Below are positions 53,372-61,380 of a stretch of 64,000 nucleotides of DNA, piece by piece. The notes beneath the pieces are model-generated. The model saw nothing but the letters and a program-made list of their open reading frames with translations. It searched no databases and was not told the origin of the DNA. The position numbers and the translations under genes were made by a program. Each line of letters starts with the position of its first letter. The stretch's first letter is position 1. Origin of the DNA: CAYPGJ01 sp050174775 (GTDB taxonomy: Bacteria > Planctomycetota > Phycisphaerae > Phycisphaerales > UBA1924); contig JBFXJP010000001.1 of the NCBI GenBank assembly GCA_050174775.1, positions 930,001 through 994,000 of the forward strand, in the 5' to 3' direction.

Positions 53372-54313
53372 TTATCCCTCGCCGAAGAGGGCTTCGACAA
53401 ACGACTCAGGATCGAACGGTTCGAGGTCGTCGAGCGTCTCGCCGACGCCGATGAATTTCACGGGCACGCCGAGAGCCTGCCGCACCGCGACGACAACGCC
53501 GCCCTTGGCGGTGCCGTCGAGCTTGGTGAGGACGATGCCGGAGACGCTGATGGCCTGCGTGAACTCGGAGGCCTGGCGGAGCGCGTTCTGGCCGGTCGTG
53601 GCGTCGAGCACCAGCAGCACCTCGTGCGGCGCACCGGGCAGACGCTTGGCAACAACATCACGGATTTTCTTGAGCTGGCGCATCAGCGGGTCCTGCGTGT
53701 GCAGGCGCCCCGCGGTATCCAGGATGAGAACATCGACGGCGCGGGAGGCCGCTGCATCGCAGGCGTCGAACGCCACGGCGGCAGGGTCTCCCCCCTGCTG
53801 CCCTTTGATGATGTCGACGTTGAGTCGGTCGGCCCAGATCTCAAGCTGACGGACGGCGCCGGCGCGGAACGTGTCGCAGGCTCCGAGCAGGACCGACTTG
53901 CCCTCCTTCCTGAGCATGTTGGCAAGCTTGGAGATGGTGGTGGTCTTGCCGGAGCCGTTGATGCCTGCAACGAGGATGACGGTGGGCTGTGCCGGCGCGG
54001 GGGGCGCGGTGCGCAGCTCGCGATCTTCGTCCGGCCACAGGGCCTTGAGTTCGCGTTTGAGGTAGGCCAAGGCGTCGGCGCCCTTGGTCAGTTTTCCCGC
54101 GCGGTAATCGATGCGGAGGCCGTCGACCAGTTTCCGGGTGGTCTCGGTGCCGATGTCAGCGCGGAGGAGGCGGGCCTCGATGTCGTTGATGACCTGCTCG
54201 TCGAGGGATCCACGGAAGAGGGAAGGGAGGTCACGGACGCCCGCGACGATGGCGTCGCGCGTGGCGGAGAGACCTTTTTTCAGCTTGCCGATCGTGGAGG
54301 AAAAAAGGCCCAC
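53372..54313 (-). CDS. ftsY: Signal recognition particle receptor FtsY
   Basis: The 313-residue GTPase docks SRP-bound ribosomes at the membrane. It has a helical N domain, then P-loop GINGSGKT (117-124), DTFRAGA, DTAGRL, the specificity motif TKLDGTAKGG and GVGETLDDLEPFDP. The acidic A domain of E. coli FtsY is lacking, as in many bacteria; an amphipathic KLKKGLSATRD start can bind the membrane. It lies 3 nt after nusB. Confidence 0.95.
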   Translation of the reverse strand: MGLFSSTIGKLKKGLSATRDAIVAGVRDLPSLFRGSLDEQVINDIEARLLRADIGTETTRKLVDGLRIDYRAGKLTKGADALAYLKRELKALWPDEDRELRTAPPAPAQPTVILVAGINGSGKTTTISKLANMLRKEGKSVLLGACDTFRAGAVRQLEIWADRLNVDIIKGQQGGDPAAVAFDACDAAASRAVDVLILDTAGRLHTQDPLMRQLKKIRDVVAKRLPGAPHEVLLVLDATTGQNALRQASEFTQAISVSGIVLTKLDGTAKGGVVVAVRQALGVPVKFIGVGETLDDLEPFDPESFVEALFGEG

Positions 54314-54316
54314 GGG

Positions 54317-54775
54317 TCAGGCCTCTGCGTTCGCGGCGTCCGGCGCGGGCTCGGCGGGGCTCTCGCTCCGGGGCATGGCCTTCGCAATCTTGTCGAGCAC
54401 AGCGTTGATGAAGGCAGGGGATCGCTCTGTGCTGAATTCCTTGGCGAGATCGACCGCGGCGCTGATCGTGACGCGCGACTCGACAGCGGCTTCCTTGAGT
54501 TCGAAGTGCGCAAGACGGAGGATGGCGCGATCGATGGCGGGCTGACGGTGCGCAGGCCAGTCGCCGGCGTATTTCGAGACGGCGGAGTCGGCAATCGCAC
54601 GATCCGCAAAGGCGCGTGTCGCGCGCTCCATCGCCCGGTCGCGCTCGGCCGGACGGAGGGCAGAATCTTCGTGGTCCATGGACGCGCGGATCGAATCCAC
54701 ATCAGCGTCACCACGCGCATCGAGCTGATAGAGCGCCTGCAGCGCTGCGCGACGGATGTCCTTGGGAGTGGCCAT
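54317..54775 (-). CDS. nusB: Transcription antitermination factor NusB
   Basis: The 152-residue all-helical protein has RRAALQALYQLDARGD at the start and RPAERDRAMERATRAFADRAI, QPAIDRAILRLAHFEL and FINAVLDKIAKAM further on, matching NusB. It binds boxA with NusE to prevent early termination in rRNA operons. The C-terminal 15 residues are an Ala/Glu/Pro tail. Its ATG shares one base with the ribH stop (TGATG). The ribH-nusB order is widespread. Confidence 0.93.
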   Translation of the reverse strand: MATPKDIRRAALQALYQLDARGDADVDSIRASMDHEDSALRPAERDRAMERATRAFADRAIADSAVSKYAGDWPAHRQPAIDRAILRLAHFELKEAAVESRVTISAAVDLAKEFSTERSPAFINAVLDKIAKAMPRSESPAEPAPDAANAEA

Positions 54776-55284
54776 CAGCGCGTGCTCTGTCCGACGAGGG
54801 GGGTCTTCCGGTGGATAGCGTCGAGTGCCGCGAGCGTTTCCAACGCAGCCCGCATCGATTCGGCGCCTTTGTTGCCCTGATCCCCTCCGGCCCGTGCCTC
54901 CGCCTGGGCCTCGTTTTCAACCGTCAGCACGCCGAAGGCGACGGGCACACCCGTATCGATGGCAATGCGCTGAAGGCCGTCGGCGACCGACCGGGCGATG
55001 TGCTGGTCGTGCGTGGTTTCGCCACGGATCAGGCAGCCCAAGGCGACCACGGCATGGAAGCGACCGCAGGTGGCTGCGGCACGAGCAAGGACCGGCAACT
55101 CGAACGAGCCGGGCGCCGAGATGACTTCGAGCGCGTCCGTGGCGCCGCCGGCACGCTCCCACTCCTGATGTGCGCCGAGGAGGAGGCGGTCGGTGATCCA
55201 GGCGTTGTATCGGGAGACGACAACGGCGCACCGGAGCTCCGCGGCGGTGGTCGTCATTTCGGGGTTGGCTGGACCCTTGGGCAT
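54775..55284 (-). CDS. ribH: 6,7-dimethyl-8-ribityllumazine synthase
   Basis: The 169-residue product catalyses the penultimate riboflavin step. It has VVVSRYNAWITDRLL, APGSFELPVLA, ALGCLIRGETTHDQHIA with the catalytic His, and VPVAFGVLTVENEAQAEAR then NKGAES. The first 15 residues are a Pro-rich extension. ATG 55284 is 7 nt from a TACCAT box; ATG 55257 is a possible internal alternative. It heads the ribH-nusB-ftsY-AAA operon. Confidence 0.93.
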   Translation of the reverse strand: MPKGPANPEMTTTAAELRCAVVVSRYNAWITDRLLLGAHQEWERAGGATDALEVISAPGSFELPVLARAAATCGRFHAVVALGCLIRGETTHDQHIARSVADGLQRIAIDTGVPVAFGVLTVENEAQAEARAGGDQGNKGAESMRAALETLAALDAIHRKTPLVGQSTR

Positions 55285-55291
55285 GGCGGGG

Positions 55292-55297
55292 ATGGTA
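55292..55297 (-). promoter_or_regulatory. Candidate -10 element (TACCAT) for the ribH operon
   Basis: On the minus strand TACCAT ends 7 nt before the ribH ATG, in the 63-nt divergent region shared with the UbiA-family gene. Confidence 0.4.
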
Positions 55298-55335
55298 GGA
55301 GGAGAGGGAGGGGGCATCCAGCGCGAGCGGGCGTG

Positions 55336-55341
55336 TAGGAT
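55336..55341 (+). promoter_or_regulatory. Candidate -10 element (TAGGAT) for the UbiA-family gene
   Basis: TAGGAT ends 6 nt before the GTG at 55348, again implying a leaderless transcript. No -35 match is visible. Confidence 0.4.
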
Positions 55342-55347
55342 CGCGGC

Positions 55348-56322
55348 GTGCGTCAGTGGCTCCTCCGCATCGCGCCTGTTCTGCACCTCACCCGTGTGAC
55401 GACGGCGTTTGCCGTGGTCGGGAACATCTGGTTCGTCATCCTGTGGACGGATGCGAACCCGCCGTACGAGAAGGCCGCGGACGACCCGAAGTTCCCGCTG
55501 TGGGTCATGCTGGCCGGGGGCGCCGTGGTCGGGGTGTGCCTGTACTCGTTCGCGGCGGCGCTCAACGACACGCTCGACATCCGGCGGGATCGTGTGCTCC
55601 ACCCGCTCCGTCCGCTGGCATCGGGCAGGCTGAACATTGATGCGGCGGTGGGTCTCGTCGTGATTTCGCTGCTCGGCGCCATTCTGGGCGCCACGGCGAT
55701 CGGGACGTCAGCGGTGCTCATGACGCTGCTCACGGCGGGCGCATGCCTGTTTTATCACGGGATGGCGAAGTTCTTCCCCGCGGTGGGGCTGGTGGCGCTC
55801 TCCCTGATCTACGGCGCGCACATGCTCATCGGGAACGTGGAGCTGGTGTTCGTGTGGCCGGTGTGGCTGGTCATGACCCATGCCATGCTCGTGGGCGCCA
55901 CGACGCACCGGCTTGAGGAACGTCGGCCTGCGCTCTCCACAGCATCAGTCGTCTCGGCGACACTCGGCTGGACCTTCTGGTCCGGCGTGCTGCTGTACGC
56001 AGGAGCACGACAGGGCCGGGGAGTGTGGCCCGACTTTGTGAGCCCGTGGGCTGCGGTTGGACCTGCGTTGCTGGCTGCGGCCTTCGTCCTTGTTGCGCGC
56101 CGGAAGGCATCACGGGCTCTAAGCCCCCGACAGGCAGCGGACAAGATCACGAGGTACGGCGCCCTGTGGCTGACGCTGTACGGCGTGGCATGGCTGGTTG
56201 GAGTGGGCAAATGGGGCAGCGCGGCTGCCCTGGGCGGGCTCGCTGCGGCGGGGTTCCTTGGGATGACGGTGCTGCGGGAGGCGTACGCGATGCTGGAGCA
56301 CCCGCTCGCATACCGCCGCTGA
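55348..56322 (+). CDS. UbiA-family prenyltransferase-like membrane protein
   Basis: The 324-residue protein has about eight to nine transmembrane helices. The first Asp-rich motif is present as N-D-x-x-D-x-x-x-D (residues 73-81, NDTLDIRRD), followed by HPLRPLASGRL as in UbiA relatives. The second motif position reads THRLEERRP (about 186-194) and lacks the usual DxxxD. The enzyme class joins polyprenyl diphosphates to aromatic or other acceptors; substrate here is unknown and catalysis is uncertain. Start is GTG. Confidence 0.8.
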   Translation: MRQWLLRIAPVLHLTRVTTAFAVVGNIWFVILWTDANPPYEKAADDPKFPLWVMLAGGAVVGVCLYSFAAALNDTLDIRRDRVLHPLRPLASGRLNIDAAVGLVVISLLGAILGATAIGTSAVLMTLLTAGACLFYHGMAKFFPAVGLVALSLIYGAHMLIGNVELVFVWPVWLVMTHAMLVGATTHRLEERRPALSTASVVSATLGWTFWSGVLLYAGARQGRGVWPDFVSPWAAVGPALLAAAFVLVARRKASRALSPRQAADKITRYGALWLTLYGVAWLVGVGKWGSAAALGGLAAAGFLGMTVLREAYAMLEHPLAYRR

Positions 56323-56335
56323 GGACGCCCCCGGT

Positions 56336-57175
56336 TCAAGTCCAGCCGAGCGCGTAGAAGACTCCGGTGAAGATGAGGTCGGCGAAGATGACCGCCACGA
56401 CCGACTGCACAACGGTGTTGGTCGTCGCGCGTCCGACGCCAGCTGCGCCGCCGGTGACCTTGAGGCCGTTGCCGCACGCGATGAGGCCGATGAGCAGGCC
56501 AAAGACCCCGGCCTTGAAGACCCCGGTGAGGAAGTCGCGCGGGCCGACCTGGTCGAGTGTGTTCTGGATGTACACGTAGACGGGTAGGTCGAGCACGGTA
56601 ACGCCCATCATGAGCCCGGCCAGCACCGCCACTGTGTCGGAGATGACCGCCAGGCACGTCAGGCTGGCCGTGGTCGCGATGAGACGAGGGACGACAAGAA
56701 AGCGGACGGGGTTGAGCGCGTGGGCCTCAAGGGCCTCGATCTCCTCACCTACGACCATTGTGCCGATCTCGGCGGCGATTGCGGCGCCTGCAAAGCCGGT
56801 CAGGACGATGGCCGCGATGAGTGGGCCGAGCTCGCGGAGGACGGCGACGGCAATGATGTTGGGGACGAGACGGACCTGGCCCAGGTTGTCGAGGGGAGGG
56901 GCCATCTGGAGGCCGAGGATGAACCCCACGGCTCCAGAGACGAGGGAGACGATGAAGATCGAGCCGACACCGACCCGGACGACCTGGGAAATGACGGCCG
57001 GACGGCCGAAACGGACCCGCTTGTCTGTGAGGGCGCGCCAGATCCAACGGACGGTCTGGAACCAGAGGGACCAGAGCGAGCCGATGTGATCGAGGAGTTC
57101 GAAGGTGCGGATGCCGACGTACTCGAAGGGCTTGAGCGCGAGCGGCAGCGATCGAGAGTCGGCGTCTTTGGGCAT
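56336..57175 (-). CDS. MlaE-family ABC transporter permease
   Basis: The 279-residue product has the MlaE/YrbE core: LYDLG-type replaced by VSGAVGFILGLQMA, then LRELGPLIAAIVLTGFAGAAIAAEIGTMVVGEEIEALEAHALNP and the end DFLTGVFKAGVFGLLIGLIACGNG. Such permeases move phospholipids between membranes with MCE proteins and an ATPase. Neither an ATPase nor an MCE gene is present nearby. A STAS protein (57179) ends 3 nt upstream on the same strand; MlaB, the usual STAS partner of MlaE, has this role elsewhere. Confidence 0.88.
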   Translation of the reverse strand: MPKDADSRSLPLALKPFEYVGIRTFELLDHIGSLWSLWFQTVRWIWRALTDKRVRFGRPAVISQVVRVGVGSIFIVSLVSGAVGFILGLQMAPPLDNLGQVRLVPNIIAVAVLRELGPLIAAIVLTGFAGAAIAAEIGTMVVGEEIEALEAHALNPVRFLVVPRLIATTASLTCLAVISDTVAVLAGLMMGVTVLDLPVYVYIQNTLDQVGPRDFLTGVFKAGVFGLLIGLIACGNGLKVTGGAAGVGRATTNTVVQSVVAVIFADLIFTGVFYALGWT

Positions 57176-57178
57176 GGG

Positions 57179-57523
57179 TCAGGCGTTCAGGGCCGCGTCA
57201 CGGTCAGGGACGATCTTGAAGACGCTATTGAGCTTGGCGATCTCGAAGATGGAGCGGACACGGTCCTGCATGCCACAAAGGACGAGAGTGGTGGACTGAC
57301 GGCGTGTGATCTGCATGGCCTCGACGAGGGTGGCGACGCCGCTGCTGTCCATGTAGGGGACGTGGGAAAGGTCGACGATGAGCCGCCGGGGCTTCTGCTG
57401 GGCGACGCGCTTAAGTCGCTCGCGGAGGGCGGGGGAGCGGTGAAGGTCAACATCGCCCTCAGGAACGAGGATGATGCCGGCGGCCTGCTCTTCGACGTGG
57501 ACTTCCATGGCTTCGGGGGGCAT
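57179..57523 (-). CDS. STAS-domain anti-sigma factor antagonist (SpoIIAA/MlaB-like)
   Basis: The 114-residue STAS protein has LVPEGDVDLHRSPALRERL and the phosphorylation site YMDSSGVATLVEAM, where Ser60 or Ser61 would be the target. An RsbW-like kinase is encoded upstream and an MlaE permease downstream. It could therefore be an anti-anti-sigma factor, an MlaB-type permease subunit, or both. Which is correct cannot be decided from sequence. Confidence 0.85.
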   Translation of the reverse strand: MPPEAMEVHVEEQAAGIILVPEGDVDLHRSPALRERLKRVAQQKPRRLIVDLSHVPYMDSSGVATLVEAMQITRRQSTTLVLCGMQDRVRSIFEIAKLNSVFKIVPDRDAALNA

Positions 57524-57559
57524 GTGTCGTTCACCTGCGAGGGCAGGGCCTCCTTGGGG

Positions 57560-58102
57560 TCAGGCTGGGGGATTTCCCCCCTTGTCGGGGCCCCGGTCGG
57601 CGATCTTGACGCGTGAGCCCGCGGAAGGCAACCGTCGAACCATCGTCAGACGCATGCCGCCTCCGTCGCGGGGCTCGTAGCGGGCGTCGTCCATGAGTTC
57701 TCGGATCAGATGGACGCCGAGCCCTCCGGGACGAACATCGTCCAGGTTTCGGGGCGCGATGAGGGAGGGGTCGACCTGCTTTGCGCGATCTTCGATCTCG
57801 ATCCAGAGGGCGGCTGGCTGCCCGTGCTCCTCGACCGGCCAGAGGCTGATGGCAACCTCGCCATCCGTGCGGCCGTCGTATCCGTGCCGGATGACGTTGC
57901 AGATGGCCTCGTCGATGGCGAGCGCGATGTGGCCCGCGGCGGAGCGGTCAAAGCCGACGTTCTGGGCAAGCGCATCCACTGCCGTGCGCACGGGCGCGAG
58001 GTACCTGGGCTGGCTCACAATGGCGAGGCGTACGTGCGGCGCGCCCGAGGGCTTGCGCGTGGAGGGAGCGGGTCCGGGGGATGGATTCGGGTGAGCGCTC
58101 AT
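57560..58102 (-). CDS. RsbW/SpoIIAB-like anti-sigma regulatory kinase (HATPase_c_2)
   Basis: The 180-residue product has a GHKL fold: N-box HIALAIDEAICNVIRHGYDG with the Glu and Asn, G1-like IEIEDRAKQVDP, and G2 GGLGVHLIRELMDDARYE. These kinases phosphorylate a STAS antagonist, encoded 36 nt downstream. About 24 Pro/Ser-rich residues precede the domain. ATG 58102 overlaps the stop of the lipoprotein gene (TGATG). A sigma target is not in this cluster. Confidence 0.88.
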   Translation of the reverse strand: MSAHPNPSPGPAPSTRKPSGAPHVRLAIVSQPRYLAPVRTAVDALAQNVGFDRSAAGHIALAIDEAICNVIRHGYDGRTDGEVAISLWPVEEHGQPAALWIEIEDRAKQVDPSLIAPRNLDDVRPGGLGVHLIRELMDDARYEPRDGGGMRLTMVRRLPSAGSRVKIADRGPDKGGNPPA

Positions 58103-58461
58103 CCGCCGGTCTCGGGATTGGGGGAGGGGGTGCTGGTCGACTCGCTCTGCCACCATGCGGCCCAGGCGTCTGTGGCCCGACGACGCTGCTCGGGTGGAGC
58201 TGCATAGTCATAGCCGAACGACCGGTCCGTCAGGCGCTGCAGACCGTGCTGGGCGAACATGCGGAGCGCGGGGTCGTCGCTATCGAGCATGGAGATGAGG
58301 TGGGGGACGGCCGAGCGGTCGTTCTCGGCAACAGCGGTGCGGAGGGCGTCAAGCCTCGCCGCAGGGTCGCGCGACTGGAAGCCGGAATCGCGCGGCGGGA
58401 GTGAGCAGCCGGCCAGCGTCACACAACATGCTAGAGCGATCGCCCGCATCTGAGGGGTCAT
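58099..58461 (-). CDS. Small lipoprotein with HEAT-like repeat
   Basis: The 120-residue product has a lipobox (ALACCVTLAGC, Cys19). One helical repeat of HEAT/armadillo type follows (DPAARLDALRTAVAENDRSAVPHLISMLDSDDPALRMFAQHGLQRL is its extent, about 32-77), then a Pro/Ser tail. GGGGAGGA precedes the ATG by about 7 nt. The gene heads a four-gene minus-strand operon with the RsbW-like kinase, STAS and MlaE-type genes, each overlapping or nearly so; this could be a membrane-stress sensor, by inference. Confidence 0.7.
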   Translation of the reverse strand: MTPQMRAIALACCVTLAGCSLPPRDSGFQSRDPAARLDALRTAVAENDRSAVPHLISMLDSDDPALRMFAQHGLQRLTDRSFGYDYAAPPEQRRRATDAWAAWWQSESTSTPSPNPETGG

Positions 58462-58506
58462 GGTAGAATCCTCCCCTTTCCCCGCAAACCGCCCCGAGAG
58501 GCCCGT

Positions 58507-60105
58507 ATGCCCGCCGCCGAGAGCGCCCTGCCGCACGACGAGGTGATCCCCATTCTGGATTTCGGCTCCCAGACGGCGCAGCTGATCGCGCGCCGTGTGC
58601 GGGATGCCGGCGCGTTCTCCGTGCTGGTGGCGCCGGATATATCGGTCGAGAAGCTGCGTGCGATGCGGCCGAAGGGGATCATTCTGTCCGGTGGGCCGTC
58701 GAGCGTGTACGAGACGGGGGCGCCGAAATGCGACCCGGGGGTTCTGGATCTGGGCGTACCTGTCCTGGGCATCTGCTATGGGATGCAGCTCGCGTGCCAG
58801 TTGTTGGGGTCGAGGGTGGAACGGGGGAAATCCCGGGAGTTCGGGCGGGCGCATCTGGCGATCGGGGAAGGAGCGGACAAGGGGTTTCTCGAGGCCATCC
58901 CGCAGAAGACCACGGTGTGGATGTCGCACGGGGACCAAGTGCTGGATCTTGATCGGGACTTTGACACCCTCGCATCGACACCGACGTGCCCGCACGCCGC
59001 CGTGCGCCACAAGAGCAAGCCGTTCCTCGGCGTGCAGTTCCATCCCGAGGTGACGCACACGCCCCACGGCGTCGACATGCTCCGCAATTTCGTGTTCGAG
59101 GTGTGCAAGTGCAAGGGCACGTGGCGGATGTCGGACTTCGTCGACGCTGCTGCGGAGCGCGTGCGCGAGCGTGTCGGGAAGAACCGCGTGCTGTGCGGCC
59201 TGTCAGGGGGTGTGGATTCGGCGGTGTGCGCGGCGTTGATCCATCGGGCGATCGGCGACCAGCTTTCGTGTGTTTTTGTGGACAACGGGCTGCTGCGGAA
59301 GAACGAGCGGGCGTTGGTCGAATCGACGTTCCGGGATCACTTCGACATCGATCTTCACGTGATCGACGCGACCGAGCAGTTCCTGACGGACCTGGCCGGC
59401 GTCACCGACCCGCAAGACAAGCGCAAGCGGATCGGCAAGCGGTTCATCGACGTGTTCCAGGATGCTGCGGGGTCGATCCGCCCGAGGCTCGCGCAGGGCT
59501 CGCCAGACAGCTTTCAGTTCCTCGCGCAAGGCACGCTGTATCCGGACGTGATCGAATCCGGCCACGGGCATGCTGGCCAGTCAGCGAACATCAAGCTGCA
59601 CCACAACGTGGGCGGACTGCCGGAACAACTCGGGTTCGATCTCGTCGAGCCACTGCGGGACCTTTTCAAAGATGAAGTCCGCAAGCTCGGAGAAGTGCTC
59701 GGGCTCCCGGATCAGATGGTGTGGCGGCACCCCTTCCCGGGTCCCGGCCTTTCGGTGCGCGTGCTTGGGGAGGTGACGCGCGAGCGTCTCGACGTGCTGC
59801 GCGACTGCGACGAGATCCTGCTCGAGGAGATCGTGGCAAACAACCTGTATCGCTCGACGAGCCAGGTCTTTGCGGTGCTGCTCCCGATCCGGAGCGTCGG
59901 CGTGATGGGGGACGGACGGACCTACGAAAGCGTGGTGGCGATCCGGGCCGTGGAAACACAGGACTTCATGACCGCGGACTGGGCACGGATCCCGTACGCC
60001 GTGCTCGCGACCATCTCCTCCAGGATCATCAACGAGGTGCGCGGCGTGAACCGCGTCGTGTACGACATCTCCTCCAAACCGCCGGCTACGATCGAGTGGG
60101 AGTAA
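58507..60105 (+). CDS. guaA: GMP synthase (glutamine-hydrolysing)
   Basis: The 532-residue enzyme makes GMP from XMP. The glutaminase domain has Cys90 (GICYGMQ), His179 and Glu181 (FHPE). The ATP-pyrophosphatase domain has SGGVDS (233-238), and the C-terminal dimerisation domain ends with ISSKPPATIEWE, the family signature. Length is normal. It is divergent from the lipoprotein gene with 45 nt between, holding TAGAAT at 58464-58469. aroB follows 13 nt downstream, so they are probably co-transcribed. Confidence 0.97.
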   Translation: MPAAESALPHDEVIPILDFGSQTAQLIARRVRDAGAFSVLVAPDISVEKLRAMRPKGIILSGGPSSVYETGAPKCDPGVLDLGVPVLGICYGMQLACQLLGSRVERGKSREFGRAHLAIGEGADKGFLEAIPQKTTVWMSHGDQVLDLDRDFDTLASTPTCPHAAVRHKSKPFLGVQFHPEVTHTPHGVDMLRNFVFEVCKCKGTWRMSDFVDAAAERVRERVGKNRVLCGLSGGVDSAVCAALIHRAIGDQLSCVFVDNGLLRKNERALVESTFRDHFDIDLHVIDATEQFLTDLAGVTDPQDKRKRIGKRFIDVFQDAAGSIRPRLAQGSPDSFQFLAQGTLYPDVIESGHGHAGQSANIKLHHNVGGLPEQLGFDLVEPLRDLFKDEVRKLGEVLGLPDQMVWRHPFPGPGLSVRVLGEVTRERLDVLRDCDEILLEEIVANNLYRSTSQVFAVLLPIRSVGVMGDGRTYESVVAIRAVETQDFMTADWARIPYAVLATISSRIINEVRGVNRVVYDISSKPPATIEWE

Positions 60106-60118
60106 CGCAGCAAGAGCC

Positions 60119-61276
60119 ATGACCGAGCAGATGCGTTCGATCCCGGTGAAGACGAGCAGCCACTCGTACGACGTGATTGTCGGCGAGGGTCTGCTGGAAG
60201 GGCTGGGCGACCACCTCGCGCCTCGCTTTGGTCCGGGCCGGAGGGCGTTTCTCGTCTACGACGCAGGCCTGCCGGACGAACTGGTGATCGGCGTCTCGCG
60301 CTCACTCGCGCATCGGGGCTTTCACGTCTCTGCCGCGTCCGTGCAGGCGAGCGAAACGCAGAAAACGCTCGGCACACTCGCGAACCTTCTCGTGGACATC
60401 GCCGAGTCGCGCCATGAGCGCGATGAGCCCGTTGTTGCGTTGGGCGGCGGGATCGTGGGCGACGTGGCCGGCTTCCTCGCCGCGACGTACCGGCGCGGCG
60501 TGCCGATCGTCCAGTGCCCGACGACGCTGCTTGCGATGGTCGACGCGTCGGTCGGCGGCAAAGCCGGCGTGAATTTGCTCACCGATGCAGGCCTCCTCAA
60601 AAACATGGTGGGCGCATTCCATCAGCCTGACATGGTTTTCGCAGATATCGGCGCGCTAAGCACTCTCCCGGACCGACAGTTCAGATCCGGGCTGGCGGAA
60701 TGCCTGAAGCACGCGATGCTGAGCGCTGACGCGGGCGACGCCGGGCTGTTCGGATGGACACTCACCCACGCTGAGCGGATTGCGGCGAGGCAAGCCGGCG
60801 TCCTGACGGAGCTGATCGCGCGCAACGTCGCAGTCAAAGCGTTTGTCGTCAGCGACGACGAGCGTGAGGAGTCAAGCGGCCCCGGCGGTCGTGCACTCCT
60901 GAATCTCGGGCACACATTCGCGCACGCCATCGAACCGCTGCCAGGGCTGACGCTCGATCGAGCAGATGGTCCGTTGCTGCACGGCGAGGCCGTCGCGCTG
61001 GGGCTCCGTGCGGCCGCAACGTGTGCCGCTCGCGCAGATCTGTGTGACGACGATCTCCCACGCATCGTGGAAGCGGCGCTCCGAGCCCTCTCCTTGCCAG
61101 TGGAAGTCGGTGGTTTGCCAGCGAGCTCTGCCCTTCTGGACCGTATGGGTCACGACAAGAAGGTTCAGAAAGGGCGATTGCGACTGGTATTGCCGAGCGG
61201 ACATGGCCTTTCGAAGGTCGTTCCTGCCCCCCCCGTTGAAGCCGTCATCGCAGGTCTTGACTCGATCCGCGCGTGA
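60119..61276 (+). CDS. aroB: 3-dehydroquinate synthase
   Basis: The 385-residue enzyme cyclises DAHP in the shikimate pathway with NAD and a divalent metal. Markers are ALGGGIVGDVAGFLAATY, the catalytic MVDASVGGKAGVN, metal ligand SGLAECLKH, and GHTFAHAIE followed by LHGEAVALG, with DKKVQKGRL near the C-terminus. Length is slightly above the usual 350-360. It follows guaA closely without functional link. Confidence 0.96.
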   Translation: MTEQMRSIPVKTSSHSYDVIVGEGLLEGLGDHLAPRFGPGRRAFLVYDAGLPDELVIGVSRSLAHRGFHVSAASVQASETQKTLGTLANLLVDIAESRHERDEPVVALGGGIVGDVAGFLAATYRRGVPIVQCPTTLLAMVDASVGGKAGVNLLTDAGLLKNMVGAFHQPDMVFADIGALSTLPDRQFRSGLAECLKHAMLSADAGDAGLFGWTLTHAERIAARQAGVLTELIARNVAVKAFVVSDDEREESSGPGGRALLNLGHTFAHAIEPLPGLTLDRADGPLLHGEAVALGLRAAATCAARADLCDDDLPRIVEAALRALSLPVEVGGLPASSALLDRMGHDKKVQKGRLRLVLPSGHGLSKVVPAPPVEAVIAGLDSIRA

Positions 61277-61380
61277 TCGGCCAACGGGTTTCAAAGCTAA
61301 ACAAGCCTGCAGCCCGATAACCACCCGACGGGCGGGGAACCTCCCAGGACGGAGGCGGTCCGCCCGGACAGGGTCCCGAC

